The notes beneath the pieces were generated by a model. That model was not told the DNA's origin and made no database searches. It saw only the letters and a program-made list of their open reading frames with translations. DNA of 64,000 nucleotides, taken from positions 248,001-312,000 of the forward strand of contig NZ_KB907789.1 in NCBI RefSeq assembly GCF_000382205.1, given 5' to 3'. Position 1 is the stretch's first letter. Every line of letters starts with the position of its first letter. The DNA comes from Dyadobacter beijingensis DSM 21582. GTDB taxonomy: Bacteria; Bacteroidota; Bacteroidia; Cytophagales; Spirosomataceae. Positions 49,301-57,314 of this stretch are shown here, piece after piece. Made by a program: the position numbers and the translations under genes.

Positions 49301-50021
49301 CATCGTCGAAGTCCTTCGCCGACGGCGTACTTTGCTTATCACCGGTATTGATACACAGCAGGATATCGTGCGCATTCCAATCATCACGGTCGACATAATG
49401 CGAGTCGTTCGAGCAGATGATTTTCACATTATATTTCCGGGCAAACTTTATAAGCACTTCATTCACAATGTATTGATCGCGAATGTCGTGCCGCTGCAAT
49501 TCCACGTAGAAATCATCGCCGAACAAGTCCAGCCACCAGCGGAACTCCTTTTCCGCCGCCTCTTCGCCCTGGCGGATAATCGTCTTCGGGATCATCGCAC
49601 CGATACAGCACGTTGTCGCGATCAATCCCTGGTGATATTTGACGATCAGCTCCTTATCGATCCGCGGGTATTTGCCATACATCCCCTCCATGAAGCCCAG
49701 CGAACACATTTTTACGAGGTTTTTGTAGCCTATTTCATCTTTGGCAAGCAAAAGCTGGTGAAAACGGACGTCCTTTTTGTCCTTGGTAAACTGCCGCACG
49801 TGCCGGTCTTCCACCACATAAAACTCGCACCCGACGATCGGCTTGATGCCCTGCTTGTTGCCTTCGGCCACAAACTCGAACACGCCGAACATATTGCCAT
49901 GGTCGGTGATGGCCACGGCGGGCATATTGTCCTCCTTGGCCTTTTTGAAGAGCTTTTTGATATCGGCAGCACCATCGAGCAGCGAGAACTGGGTATGACA
50001 GTGCAAATGTGAAAATTGCAT
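46371..50021 (-). CDS. dnaE: DNA polymerase III subunit alpha
   Basis: A 1216-residue replicative polymerase from the ATG at 50021; an upstream in-frame TTG at 50075 would add 18 residues unlike the family. The PHP domain starts HLHCHTQFSLLDGAADI; the palm has the catalytic PDIDTDFDDDGRQKVIDYV and GPGRGSAAGSAVAYA; thumb/fingers include YQEQVMLLSQKLAGFTKGQADTLRKAMGKK; an OB-fold is near 1010-1080. It is a DnaE1-type alpha subunit without a proofreading exonuclease domain. DUF2461 gene is just upstream. Confidence 0.96.
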   Translation of the reverse strand: MQFSHLHCHTQFSLLDGAADIKKLFKKAKEDNMPAVAITDHGNMFGVFEFVAEGNKQGIKPIVGCEFYVVEDRHVRQFTKDKKDVRFHQLLLAKDEIGYKNLVKMCSLGFMEGMYGKYPRIDKELIVKYHQGLIATTCCIGAMIPKTIIRQGEEAAEKEFRWWLDLFGDDFYVELQRHDIRDQYIVNEVLIKFARKYNVKIICSNDSHYVDRDDWNAHDILLCINTGDKQSTPSAKDFDDEKGIPKGSRFAFYNDQFYFKKTSEMLQLFNDLPESLDNTNEIVDKIKTLDLRKDILLPNFPIPDEFKTHTLSEMVGKKELTADVLNQWEYLRHLTFEGARKKYEVVTPEIEERLNFELQTIRNMGFPGYFLIVADFIDAGRKMGVFIGPGRGSAAGSAVAYAIGITNIDPVKYDLLFERFLNPDRISMPDIDTDFDDDGRQKVIDYVVKKYGYNQVAQIVTYGTMAAKSAIKDVARVMDLPLPDANMLAKLVPDKPTYNMTLNRIFTAPLEGEGSLMKKEGISPDELENVKRMRAIALGNDLQASVLQEARRLEGTVRNTGIHAAGIIIAPSDLTEIIPVSTSKDSDFLITQYQGKIIEDAGVIKMDFLGLRNLSIIKEALRMIKNNYGHDIVIDDVPLDDPKVFELFQRGETNAIFQFESDGMKKYMRDLIPDRFEHLIAMNALYRPGPIAYIPNFIRRKNGQEEVTYDLPELEEYLADTYGITVYQEQVMLLSQKLAGFTKGQADTLRKAMGKKQIETLNKLKGDFMKGGTEKGLDAKKLEKIWTDWEAFASYAFNKSHSTCYAFVAYQTAYLKAHYQSEYMAAVLTSSLGSIDKITFFLEECKNLGITVLGPDINESERQFGVNKKKEIRFGLAGVKGSGDAAVESIIEERTNNGPFKDVFDFMTRVNLRTVNKKTLESLAYAGAFDCFPEYHRAQYFAVETGETGTFIEKLIRYANNYHAEKSSAQASLFGMLGDSGSTLAKPKAAEIGEWDDLAKLRYEQEVVGFYISGHPLDTFRTELDNFCSCTVDKVLEIQEGERAPRYYGKDINVAGIVTSAQERMSKNGSLFMIFKIEDYQGAMEMLIGGEDYIRFKNYLQVGQFLYIKGKVQNRWKQEDQFEFKISQIQLLPEIMEKMCRKIKINLTLDQIDAQFIHVLNETFGSHPGGCQVSMTVKDPETHLEVEMLSRGYRVAPSNELFKVLRGFHGVKFSLN

Positions 50022-50071
50022 ATTATTGAGATTGGAATGGGTATTGCAGGCAGATTCGGCTTCAATGCGGC

Positions 50072-50743
50072 TCAATGCTCCTCCGCTTCTTCGTACAATA
50101 CATAATTCATATAATCGGTAAAGGGTTTCAGGAGTTGAATTCCTTTTAAAACCAGGTTACCGAAGTCTTTGGAAGCCACCTCTTTATCGGTGTAGCGGTG
50201 CATAAAAAACAGTTGCTTACGTTTCAGCAGCTCGATTTCCGGGTGTTCCTTGGAATAGCCTTTCGGTACCGTTTTCAAACTTTCTCCATGAATTTCAGGA
50301 AAATAGCTATGAAATTCCTTTTCGTGAATGATTGTTTTCAGCTCGTCGGCATTATAGTCGATCTCCTGACGGAAACGCGCCAGCTGCTCGGTGGTCACTT
50401 CCCACATACCGCCGCCGAGGAATGTCTGATCGCCCGGCTGCACTTGCAAATAATAGTCGATTTTCCCAGAGCTCTTGCCGCCCGGCCCGATGCCTGCGGC
50501 GAGATTTTTCTTGTAAGGGTCTTTGTTTTTGGAAAAACGAACATCCCGGTAAATGCGCAGCATACAATCCTTAACTTGTACATTTCCGAGGTCTTCAAAC
50601 TTCCCTACCTCAGTGATCAGGTAACCGACGAGCTTTTCCATATCAGCCTTCGCGGCCTCGTACTGCTTCTTATTTTCCTGAAACCACTCCCTGTTATTGT
50701 TTTCCGCTAATTGACTGAGAAAGTGCAGCGTTTTAGAATCCAT
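50072..50743 (-). CDS. DUF2461 domain-containing protein (TIGR02453)
   Basis: A 223-residue protein matching the conserved DUF2461 family: LAENNNREWFQENKKQYEAAKADMEKLV at the N-terminus, RIYRDVRFSKNKDPYKKNLAAGIG, YYLQVQPGDQTFLGGGMW and a C-terminal helix with KQLFFMHRYTDKEVAS. It is cytoplasmic with no assigned function. It is upstream of dnaE on the same strand and divergent from trpS. Confidence 0.88.
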   Translation of the reverse strand: MDSKTLHFLSQLAENNNREWFQENKKQYEAAKADMEKLVGYLITEVGKFEDLGNVQVKDCMLRIYRDVRFSKNKDPYKKNLAAGIGPGGKSSGKIDYYLQVQPGDQTFLGGGMWEVTTEQLARFRQEIDYNADELKTIIHEKEFHSYFPEIHGESLKTVPKGYSKEHPEIELLKRKQLFFMHRYTDKEVASKDFGNLVLKGIQLLKPFTDYMNYVLYEEAEEH

Positions 50744-50838
50744 GTCTCGTTGGTGAAGGTATAAAATTCAAATTTACTACGTTTTCTGGTTCAATTTAAC
50801 GAATTTTGAAGCCTTAGCATCAAATTTAAAGACGATTA

Positions 50839-51816
50839 ATGGCCAGAATCCTAACAGGCATTCAAAGCAGCGGGCGACCTCACCTGGGTAACATCCTGGG
50901 AGCCATCAAACCTGCGATCGAACTCTCTAAAAATCCGCAGAACGAATCTTTTTTCTTCATCGCCGACCTCCATTCGCTCACGACGTTGAAAAGCGGGACC
51001 GAACGTGGCGAATATGTCCGCGCCATCGCCGCTACCTGGCTCGCATTCGGATTCGATTACAAAAAGAATGTTTTCTGGCGCCAGTCGAGGGTGCAGGAGC
51101 ATACCGAGCTCGCATGGTATCTGAACTGCTTCACGCCGTTCCCGATGCTGGCGAATGCGACGTCCTTTAAAGACAAATCGGAGAAATTGTCAGATGTGAA
51201 TGCCGGACTTTTCACCTACCCCGTTTTGCAAGCGGCTGATATCCTGCTTTATAATGCCAATATCATCCCGGTCGGTAAAGACCAGAAGCAGCATCTGGAA
51301 ATGTCCAAAGACATTGCCAACCGTTTCAACATCCTGGCAGGCGAAGAAATCCTGGTACTGCCCGAGCCGCAGATCGACGAGCGCATTATGACGATCCCCG
51401 GCCTCGACGGTCAGAAAATGAGCAAGTCGTACCATAATTATATCGACATTTTCCTGCCCGAAAACGAGCTGAAAAAGATCACCAAAAAGATTCTTTCGGA
51501 CTCCAAACCGCTGGAAGAGCCCAAAGACCCGGATGCCGACATTACCTTCCAGCTATACAGCCTGGTAGCCAGCGAGGCCGACGTTGAAACCATGCGCCGG
51601 AATTACATCAATGGCGGTTACGGCTACGGCCACGCCAAGCAGGCACTTTTTGAATGCTTTATGGAGGTTTTCGCTGAGCCACGACGCATTTTCAATTATT
51701 ATATGGAGAACAACGAAGAGCTCGAAGGCATCCTGGTAGCAGGCGAAGCCAAGGCACGGGATATTGCGCAGGAGACCATCGGCAAGGTTCGTAAAGTACT
51801 CGGTTTCAGTTCATGA
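50839..51816 (+). CDS. trpS: tryptophan--tRNA ligase
   Basis: A 325-residue class Ic aminoacyl-tRNA synthetase that charges tRNA-Trp. The ATP-binding HIGH-like motif is GIQSSGRPHLGNILGA; the KMSKS loop is GQKMSKSYHNYIDIF; the pocket has PVLQAADILLYNANIIPVGKDQKQH. Length is normal. Its stop overlaps the start of the PAP2 gene (ATGA). Confidence 0.96.
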   Translation: MARILTGIQSSGRPHLGNILGAIKPAIELSKNPQNESFFFIADLHSLTTLKSGTERGEYVRAIAATWLAFGFDYKKNVFWRQSRVQEHTELAWYLNCFTPFPMLANATSFKDKSEKLSDVNAGLFTYPVLQAADILLYNANIIPVGKDQKQHLEMSKDIANRFNILAGEEILVLPEPQIDERIMTIPGLDGQKMSKSYHNYIDIFLPENELKKITKKILSDSKPLEEPKDPDADITFQLYSLVASEADVETMRRNYINGGYGYGHAKQALFECFMEVFAEPRRIFNYYMENNEELEGILVAGEAKARDIAQETIGKVRKVLGFSS

Positions 51817-52391
51817 CGGACGCAGTACATAGCATCGTCCGCATCGACCAGGAGCTGTTTTTATGGCTCAACGGCCTGCACACGCCGTGGCTCGACACGC
51901 TCATGTACTGGATTACCTATAAATACACCTGGGTTCCGCTTTACATGGTCCTGATCGCATTGACGGTCCGGGCGGAAGGGTGGAAAAAAGGCGGAATCAT
52001 CGTCGTCGCGGTCGTACTGGCCGTGGTGGTGGCCGATAAAATTACCTCCGGGTTTATGAAACCCTATTTCGTGCGGCTAAGGCCATGCCACGACCCAACG
52101 ATCACGACCGCCATGCACCACGTCACCGATTGCGGCGGGCTGTACGGCTTCGCGTCGTCGCATTCGTCTACCAGTTTTGCGCTGGCGATCACGTGGTTCA
52201 GCCTGCTCCGCACAAAAGTGCCGCAACTGGCATTTTTGTTCCTCTGGGCGCTGGTTTACGCATATAGCCGCATCTACGTGGGCGTGCATTACCCGCTCGA
52301 TATCCTCGTCGGAGGGCTCGTGGGACTGCTTACCGGGTACTGCGTCGTGCAGCTTTATTATATTTTTTTAAAAAGATACTATCTTAATTAA
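51813..52391 (+). CDS. PAP2-family membrane phosphatase
   Basis: A 192-residue phosphatase with about five membrane segments and the three PAP2 motifs: KPYFVRLRPCHDP, SSHSSTSFALA (active His in SSHS) and SRIYVGVHYPLDIL. It dephosphorylates lipid phosphates, for example undecaprenyl pyrophosphate or phosphatidylglycerol phosphate, at the outer face of the inner membrane. It overlaps the trpS stop by four bases, so they are co-transcribed. Confidence 0.9.
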   Translation: MTDAVHSIVRIDQELFLWLNGLHTPWLDTLMYWITYKYTWVPLYMVLIALTVRAEGWKKGGIIVVAVVLAVVVADKITSGFMKPYFVRLRPCHDPTITTAMHHVTDCGGLYGFASSHSSTSFALAITWFSLLRTKVPQLAFLFLWALVYAYSRIYVGVHYPLDILVGGLVGLLTGYCVVQLYYIFLKRYYLN

Positions 52392-52402
52392 CTGGTTTTA
52401 TT

Positions 52403-52410
52403 TAATTTTG
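52403..52410 (+). promoter_or_regulatory. possible Bacteroidota -7 element before prs
   Basis: TAATTTTG matches TAnnTTTG and lies 19 bases before the prs ATG. No TTTG is found at the expected upstream distance. Confidence 0.3.
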
Positions 52411-52429
52411 CGCAAATTTTAGTTTGGCC

Positions 52430-53374
52430 ATGGGCTCATTCAATACAGTAAAAATATTTTCGGGGAGTCAGTCCGAATATTTGGCCAAAGACATTGCCAG
52501 GTATTATGGTAAGGAGCTGGGTGGTTACACGTTGCGCAAGTTCAGCGACGGTGAATTATCGCCAAGTTTCGAGGAGTCGATCAGGGGTTGTGACGTATTT
52601 TTGATCCAATCTACCTTCCCTCCTGCCGATAACCTGATGGAGTTGCTGCTCATGGTGGATGCGGCCCGTCGTGCTTCGGCACATTATGTAACGGTAGTAA
52701 TCCCCTATTTCGGCTACGCCAGACAAGACAGAAAGGACAAGCCGCGGGTGGCGATCGCAGCGAAAGTAGTAGCCAACCTCCTCACGGCAGTGGGCGTGGA
52801 CCGCGTGATGACCATCGATTTACATGCCGGACAGATCCAGGGTTTCCTCGATCTGCCAGTTGACCACCTGGAAGGAACCTCGATTTTTGTTCCTTATATC
52901 AAATCCCTGAACCTTAAAAACCTCCTGATTGCCTCTCCCGATGTAGGCGGCGCCGCACGTGCACGGAATTTTGCTAAATTCCTGAACGCGGACATGATCC
53001 TTTGCGACAAGCACCGGAAACGCGCCAACGAAATCGCCAGCATGCAGGTAATCGGGGATGTGGAAGGGATGGACGTGGTATTGGTAGATGACCTGATCGA
53101 CACGGGCGGAACACTTTGCAAAGCCGCCGAGATCATTCTCGACAAAGGTGCCACATCCGTACGGGCCATCAGCACGCACGCGATTATGTCGGGCAAGGCC
53201 CACGAAAACATTGCCAATTCGGTGCTCGAAGAGTTGATCGTAACAGATACAATCCCACTGAAGCAACATAACGAAAAAATCCGCGTACTGTCCGTTGCAG
53301 AAATATTTGCAAAGGCAATAGGCAGGATTCGCGATCACGAATCTATTAGTTCATTGTTTATAAATTCTCAGTAA
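52430..53374 (+). CDS. prs: ribose-phosphate pyrophosphokinase
   Basis: A 314-residue PRPP synthetase from the ATG at 52430 (a TTG six bases earlier is unlikely). It makes PRPP from ribose 5-phosphate and ATP for nucleotide, His and Trp synthesis. Motifs include VKIFSGSQSEYLAKDIA, FGYARQDRKDKPRV, and the PRPP loop VVLVDDLIDTGGTLCKAA. It is followed 35 bases later by L25, an order conserved in many bacteria. Confidence 0.95.
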   Translation: MGSFNTVKIFSGSQSEYLAKDIARYYGKELGGYTLRKFSDGELSPSFEESIRGCDVFLIQSTFPPADNLMELLLMVDAARRASAHYVTVVIPYFGYARQDRKDKPRVAIAAKVVANLLTAVGVDRVMTIDLHAGQIQGFLDLPVDHLEGTSIFVPYIKSLNLKNLLIASPDVGGAARARNFAKFLNADMILCDKHRKRANEIASMQVIGDVEGMDVVLVDDLIDTGGTLCKAAEIILDKGATSVRAISTHAIMSGKAHENIANSVLEELIVTDTIPLKQHNEKIRVLSVAEIFAKAIGRIRDHESISSLFINSQ

Positions 53375-53409
53375 ATTTTCTTTTATTTAACTTTCTTATA
53401 AAATTTCTT

Positions 53410-53976
53410 ATGAAAAGTCTTGAGATTGTAGGGTTTAAAAGAGCGAATCTCGGCAAGGTGGAATCACAAAACTTGCGCGCTCAGGGTTATGTTCCATCTG
53501 TGCTGTACGGAGGAAACGAACAAGTGCATTTCTATGCACCTACGATGTTGTTCCGTGAATTGCTTTTCACACCCGATATTTTTAACGTTACCCTGAACAT
53601 CGAAGGTACAGAGTACAATGCGATTCTTCAGGAAACACAGTTCCACCCGGTAAATGATTCGTTGATCCACGCGGATTTTCTTGAAATCATTCCTGGCAAG
53701 GAAATAAAAGTTGAAGTTCCTGTTAAATTGACAGGTACATCCGCCGGCGTTATGAAAGGTGGTAAAATGAACCAAAAATTGCGTAAATTGCGCGTACAGG
53801 GTCTTGCGGAGAACATCCCTGACTATGTAAATGTTGATGTAACTGAACTGGATTTAGGAAAATCTGTGAAGGTTGGTGCACTGAAAGCTGAAAATTTTGT
53901 TATATTGACAGCGGCAAGTAACCCGATCGCATCAGTTGAAATCCCACGTGCGCTTCGCGGTACACTTGGCAAGTAA
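53410..53976 (+). CDS. rplY: 50S ribosomal protein L25 (CTC form)
   Basis: A 188-residue L25/TL5/CTC protein: an N-terminal 5S rRNA-binding domain (1-90, with KRANLGKVESQNLRAQGYVPSVLYGG and VNDSLIHADFLEI) and a C-terminal TL5-like beta domain (LTGTSAGVMKGGKMNQKLRKLRVQG). It belongs to the large subunit. Codons are of the highly expressed type. Confidence 0.94.
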   Translation: MKSLEIVGFKRANLGKVESQNLRAQGYVPSVLYGGNEQVHFYAPTMLFRELLFTPDIFNVTLNIEGTEYNAILQETQFHPVNDSLIHADFLEIIPGKEIKVEVPVKLTGTSAGVMKGGKMNQKLRKLRVQGLAENIPDYVNVDVTELDLGKSVKVGALKAENFVILTAASNPIASVEIPRALRGTLGK

Positions 53977-54010
53977 GTATTTTATTTTTCATGGCTAATA
54001 GATGCAAACG

Positions 54011-54037
54011 TGCCGACCATTGGTCGGCATATTTGTT
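54011..54037. terminator. hairpin terminator between rplY and the dehydrogenase
   Basis: TGCCGACC (54011-54018) and GGTCGGCA (54022-54029) form a perfect 8-bp stem with a 3-base loop, followed by TATTTGTTT. It sits between convergent genes. The T tract is weak, so function is likely but not certain. Confidence 0.65.
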
Positions 54038-54963
54038 TATAGCCAGTTCCGGATTTGTTCTACCAATACTTCATTGATCCGGACGTAACTTTCATGCGTC
54101 CAGCCGCCTATGTGCGGCGTCAATACAACGCGATCGGAAGCGCGCAAATAATCAAATACCTCCTGCTGTTCCGGCGTCAGTTTCCCGATCTTTTCATTTT
54201 CAAGCACATCCAGGCAGGCACCTTTGATTTTGCCGCTTTCCAAAGCTTCTGTGATTGCCTTTAATTTCACCACCTCGCCTCTGGATAAATTCAACAGGTA
54301 AAATGGTTTGGCGAAACCGTCGATAAACTCCTCATTAACAAGGTAACGCGTAATGTCCGTCAACGGAATATGCAGGCTCAGCACATCGGCCTCGCGCTGG
54401 ATTTCCCCGATACTCGATTCCGTCGCGAAAGCGTCGCCGTAGTTGTCACGGTACTTGTCATACGCAAGTACCTTGCAGCCAAACCCGCTGAGCCGTCTCG
54501 CCGTAGCGGAGCCGTTGTTGCCATAGCCGATCAACCCGACGGTCTTGCCCATCAGCTCCACGCCCCGGTTGCCCTCGCGGTCCCAGATGCCGTTGCGCAC
54601 CTGCCGGTCGGCACGCAGGATGTTGTTAAACAATGCGAGCAGCATGCCCAGAGCATGTTCCGCCACAGCGTCGCGGTTGCCCGTACCAGCGTGAAAGACT
54701 TCAATATTCAGTTCTTTCGCCACGGCGAGGTCGATGAGGTCGAGGCCGGCGCCGGCGCGTGCGATGAAGCGCAGATTGGCGGCATTTCCGAGCATTTCAC
54801 GGTCGAGGAAAGTTTTGCTGCGGATCATCAGCCCGTCATAAGCGGGCAATGCAAGCCTGATATCTTCTCTTTTGTATTCTGGATGGTAATCGTAGTCCCA
54901 TTTTTGCGCTTCCAACATCCCGAATAGTGAGGGATGCATGGAGTCTGCGATCAGGATTTTCAT
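54037..54963 (-). CDS. D-isomer 2-hydroxyacid dehydrogenase family protein
   Basis: A 308-residue NAD-dependent dehydrogenase resembling phosphoglycerate dehydrogenase. The start is ATG 54963; the upstream in-frame extension to 55050 is not family-like. Visible: RARAG-like FIARAGAGLDLID, dinucleotide loop MGKTVGLIGYGNNGSATA, and catalytic residues in NLSRGEVV (Arg), CLDVLENE (Glu) and LTPHIGGWTHES (His). Substrate may be 3-phosphoglycerate or another hydroxyacid; no serB/serC is adjacent. It is divergent from pdxA, so a role in vitamin B6 synthesis (PdxB-like step) is possible. Confidence 0.85.
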   Translation of the reverse strand: MKILIADSMHPSLFGMLEAQKWDYDYHPEYKREDIRLALPAYDGLMIRSKTFLDREMLGNAANLRFIARAGAGLDLIDLAVAKELNIEVFHAGTGNRDAVAEHALGMLLALFNNILRADRQVRNGIWDREGNRGVELMGKTVGLIGYGNNGSATARRLSGFGCKVLAYDKYRDNYGDAFATESSIGEIQREADVLSLHIPLTDITRYLVNEEFIDGFAKPFYLLNLSRGEVVKLKAITEALESGKIKGACLDVLENEKIGKLTPEQQEVFDYLRASDRVVLTPHIGGWTHESYVRINEVLVEQIRNWL

Positions 54964-54986
54964 AGTAGCACGGGATTTTTTGTAAC

Positions 54987-55009
54987 TTGCCGGTTGAACC
55001 GTCCGGCAA
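54987..55009. promoter_or_regulatory. inverted repeat in the dehydrogenase/pdxA divergent promoter
   Basis: TTGCCGG (54987-54993) and CCGGCAA (55003-55009) are exact reverse complements around a GGTT/AACC-containing core. On the minus strand TACTTTTG, a match to TAnnTTTG, overlaps it. It is a candidate operator for the divergent pair. Confidence 0.4.
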
Positions 55010-55058
55010 AAGTAATACAGAATTACGCAGCGGAACACATACCACAGCATTTACCTAC

Positions 55059-56165
55059 ATGAACGAACAACACAGTGATAAACCGGTAATCGGGATCACC
55101 ATCGGCGATTATAACGGCATTGGCCCGGAAGTAATCCTTAAAGCATTCGAAGGAAACCAGTTAGCGAAATTGTGCACACCAATCATCTACGGCTCCCTGC
55201 GGGTATTGAACCAGTACAGGAATCTTTTTGAAATGAAGGACTGGGCCCTGCACGGCATTCAGAAAGCCGAGCAGGCCAACCACAAGCTCACGAACGTCAT
55301 CACCTGCTGGCACGACCATCAGACAGAAATACAACCCGGAAAGATTACCGCGGAAGCAGGTCAGGGCTCATTTGCCTCCCTGAAACGCGCCGTTGAGGAT
55401 CTGAAGGAAGGAAAAATCCAGGCGCTCGTTACCGGCCCGATCAATAAGGACAATATCCAGAACGAGGATTTCAAATTCCCCGGCCATACCGAATTTCTGG
55501 CCGAATCATTCGGCAAGGACGATGCATTGATGTTCATGGTCGCGGGCGACCTGCGCGTGGGCGTGCTCACGGGCCATATGCCCCTGCAAAACGTACGCGA
55601 ACACATTACAGCCGAGAAGCTGAGCGCGAAAATCGAGCAGATCCTGCAATCGCTGAAGGGCGATTTTGGTATTAAAAAGCCCAAACTGGCCGTGCTCGGC
55701 CTGAACCCGCACGCCGGTGAAAACGGCCTGCTCGGCACCGAGGAAATCGAGATCATCCAGCCGGTGATCAAGCAATTCAAGGAGCGGGGCAACCTCGTGG
55801 TGGGCCCGTTCCCGGCCGACGGCTTCTTTGCCGCCGGTACCTACCGCCAGTACGACGCCGTGCTGGCCATGTACCACGACCAGGGCCTGATCCCTTTCAA
55901 AACACTCGCATTCAACGAAGGCGTGAACTTTACGGCCGGGCTCCCGGCTGTGCGCACCTCGCCCGACCACGGCACGGCTTACAATATTGCCGGAAAGAAC
56001 CTGGCAGAACCCGGCTCTTTGCTCCAAGCATTGTACCTGGCCTGCGACGTATCGCGGTTCCGCATTTTCAATGCCGAAATGGACAAGAATGCATTAATAT
56101 CGAAGCCGCAACCATCTGAAAGCCAGCACCCTGCCAAATCGGGGGGAAAGCAGCGGTTTAATTAA
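55059..56165 (+). CDS. pdxA: 4-hydroxythreonine-4-phosphate dehydrogenase
   Basis: A 368-residue PdxA from the ATG at 55059 (the in-frame extension from 54987 runs into the divergent promoter). It oxidises 4-phosphohydroxy-threonine in DXP-dependent pyridoxal phosphate synthesis. Motifs: ITIGDYNGIGPEVILKAF, TGPINKDNI, FPGHTEFLAE, GHMPLQNV, GLNPHAGENGLLG and AMYHDQGLIPFK (metal His). The C-terminus has a ~20-residue polar extension. A heptamer-repeat array begins 5 bases after the stop. Confidence 0.94.
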   Translation: MNEQHSDKPVIGITIGDYNGIGPEVILKAFEGNQLAKLCTPIIYGSLRVLNQYRNLFEMKDWALHGIQKAEQANHKLTNVITCWHDHQTEIQPGKITAEAGQGSFASLKRAVEDLKEGKIQALVTGPINKDNIQNEDFKFPGHTEFLAESFGKDDALMFMVAGDLRVGVLTGHMPLQNVREHITAEKLSAKIEQILQSLKGDFGIKKPKLAVLGLNPHAGENGLLGTEEIEIIQPVIKQFKERGNLVVGPFPADGFFAAGTYRQYDAVLAMYHDQGLIPFKTLAFNEGVNFTAGLPAVRTSPDHGTAYNIAGKNLAEPGSLLQALYLACDVSRFRIFNAEMDKNALISKPQPSESQHPAKSGGKQRFN

Positions 56166-56169
56166 TAAG

Positions 56170-56384
56170 TGACCGCCGACTGCTGACGGCCGACCGCCGG
56201 TTGCTGAAAGGTAATTCCCATCAGCGGTCAAAAAATCAGCGGTCAGCCGTCGTCCGTCAGCGGTCATAAAAATCGGCGGTCAGCGGTCAGCCGTCAGCCG
56301 TCAGCAATCATAAATCGGCGGTCAGCCGTCGTCCGTCAGCGGTCAAAAAATCGCCGGTCAGCCGTCGTCCGTCAGCGGTCAAAA
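56170..56384. repeat. palindromic array of 7-bp units (TGAC / GTCA)
   Basis: Five heptamers in TGAC orientation start at 56170, 56177, 56184, 56191 and 56198 (TGACCGC, CGACTGC, TGACGGC, CGACCGC, CGGTTGC). From 56220 a longer run in GTCA orientation follows, with GTCAGCG, GTCAGCC and GTCGTCC heptamers at 56242, 56249, 56256, 56279, 56286, 56293, 56300, 56321, 56328, 56335, 56357, 56364 and 56371. A higher-order unit containing GTCAGCCGTCGTCCGTCAGC occurs three times (56242, 56321, 56357), separated by A-rich spacers. It fills the pdxA-yicC gap. Confidence 0.88.
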
Positions 56385-56426
56385 CAAGCATTAACCGTTC
56401 CACAACAGGAACCAACGTACATCCTT

Positions 56427-57314
56427 ATGTTAAAATCAATGACCGGATACGGTGTATCCAACATCGAATCCGAATCAATCAACGTCACGGTAGAAATCAA
56501 GACATTGAATTCCAAGTTTTTGGATATTTATTGCCGCATCCCGCGTAACTATTCCGAAAGGGAAATTGAAATACGGAACCTGATCACCCAGTCGCTAGAA
56601 CGTGGTAAGGTGGAATTTACATTGACCGTCCAGCCGATCGGTAAAACCGTGGCGTCGACCTCCGTGAACCGCGCATTGGTGAATGCCTATTACCAGGATT
56701 TGTCGGATACGGCCACGGGCCTGGGCTTCTCGCCGGACAACACCGAGCTGCTGCGCATTGCCCTGCAACTGCCCAATGCATACAACAATGAAACGGTGGA
56801 CGACACCAGCAAGGAAGACGATTGGGCGCAGATCAAGGTGGCGGTCATGGAAGCATTGCGCAAATGTTCCGTTTTTCGCGAACAGGAAGGCCGCATGACG
56901 GCCGAAAAGTTCTCCGAATACATCAATACCATCCAGACCTTGCTCGACCAGGTAGCCGAACAGGACAAAACCCGTATCCCGGCCGTCCGCGAGCGCCTCG
57001 AAAAACAGGTACGCGACTACCTGTCCGACGACAATTTCGACCCGAACCGGTTCGAGCAGGAGCTGATCTATTATGTCGAGAAATTCGATATTTCGGAAGA
57101 AAAGATCCGTCTGGCCAATCACCTTACCTATTTCCTCGAAACGATGAAGGCTTCCGAAAGCAATGGGAAGAAGCTCAACTTCATCGCGCAGGAGATCGGC
57201 CGGGAGATCAACACCATTGGTTCAAAGGCTAATGACGCCACGATCCAGCACCTGGTGGTCCGGATGAAGGACGAGCTCGAAAAGATCAAGGAGCAAACGA
57301 TGAACATTATCTGA
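56427..57314 (+). CDS. yicC: YicC family protein (endoribonuclease-like)
   Basis: A 295-residue YicC: N-terminal MLKSMTGYGVSNIESESINVTVEIKTLNSKFLDIYCRIP is diagnostic (MTGYG, LNSRxLD), and the C-terminal DUF1732 has LNFIAQEIGREINTIGSKANDATIQHLVVRMKDELEKIKEQ. Family members act as RNases that affect small-RNA decay in E. coli. Its stop overlaps the glycosylase start by one base (TGATG). The usual partner gmk is not next to it. Confidence 0.92.
   Translation: MLKSMTGYGVSNIESESINVTVEIKTLNSKFLDIYCRIPRNYSEREIEIRNLITQSLERGKVEFTLTVQPIGKTVASTSVNRALVNAYYQDLSDTATGLGFSPDNTELLRIALQLPNAYNNETVDDTSKEDDWAQIKVAVMEALRKCSVFREQEGRMTAEKFSEYINTIQTLLDQVAEQDKTRIPAVRERLEKQVRDYLSDDNFDPNRFEQELIYYVEKFDISEEKIRLANHLTYFLETMKASESNGKKLNFIAQEIGREINTIGSKANDATIQHLVVRMKDELEKIKEQTMNII

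Noticed and set aside
48132..50012. A 626-codon open frame on the plus strand opposite dnaE
   Set aside because: It lies wholly antisense to the DNA polymerase alpha gene, whose motifs are intact; the frame has no recognisable domain and is explained by the codon pattern of the real gene.
56170..56384. CRISPR array
   Set aside because: The units are 7 bp with no unique spacers of 30 bp and there are no cas genes in the window.
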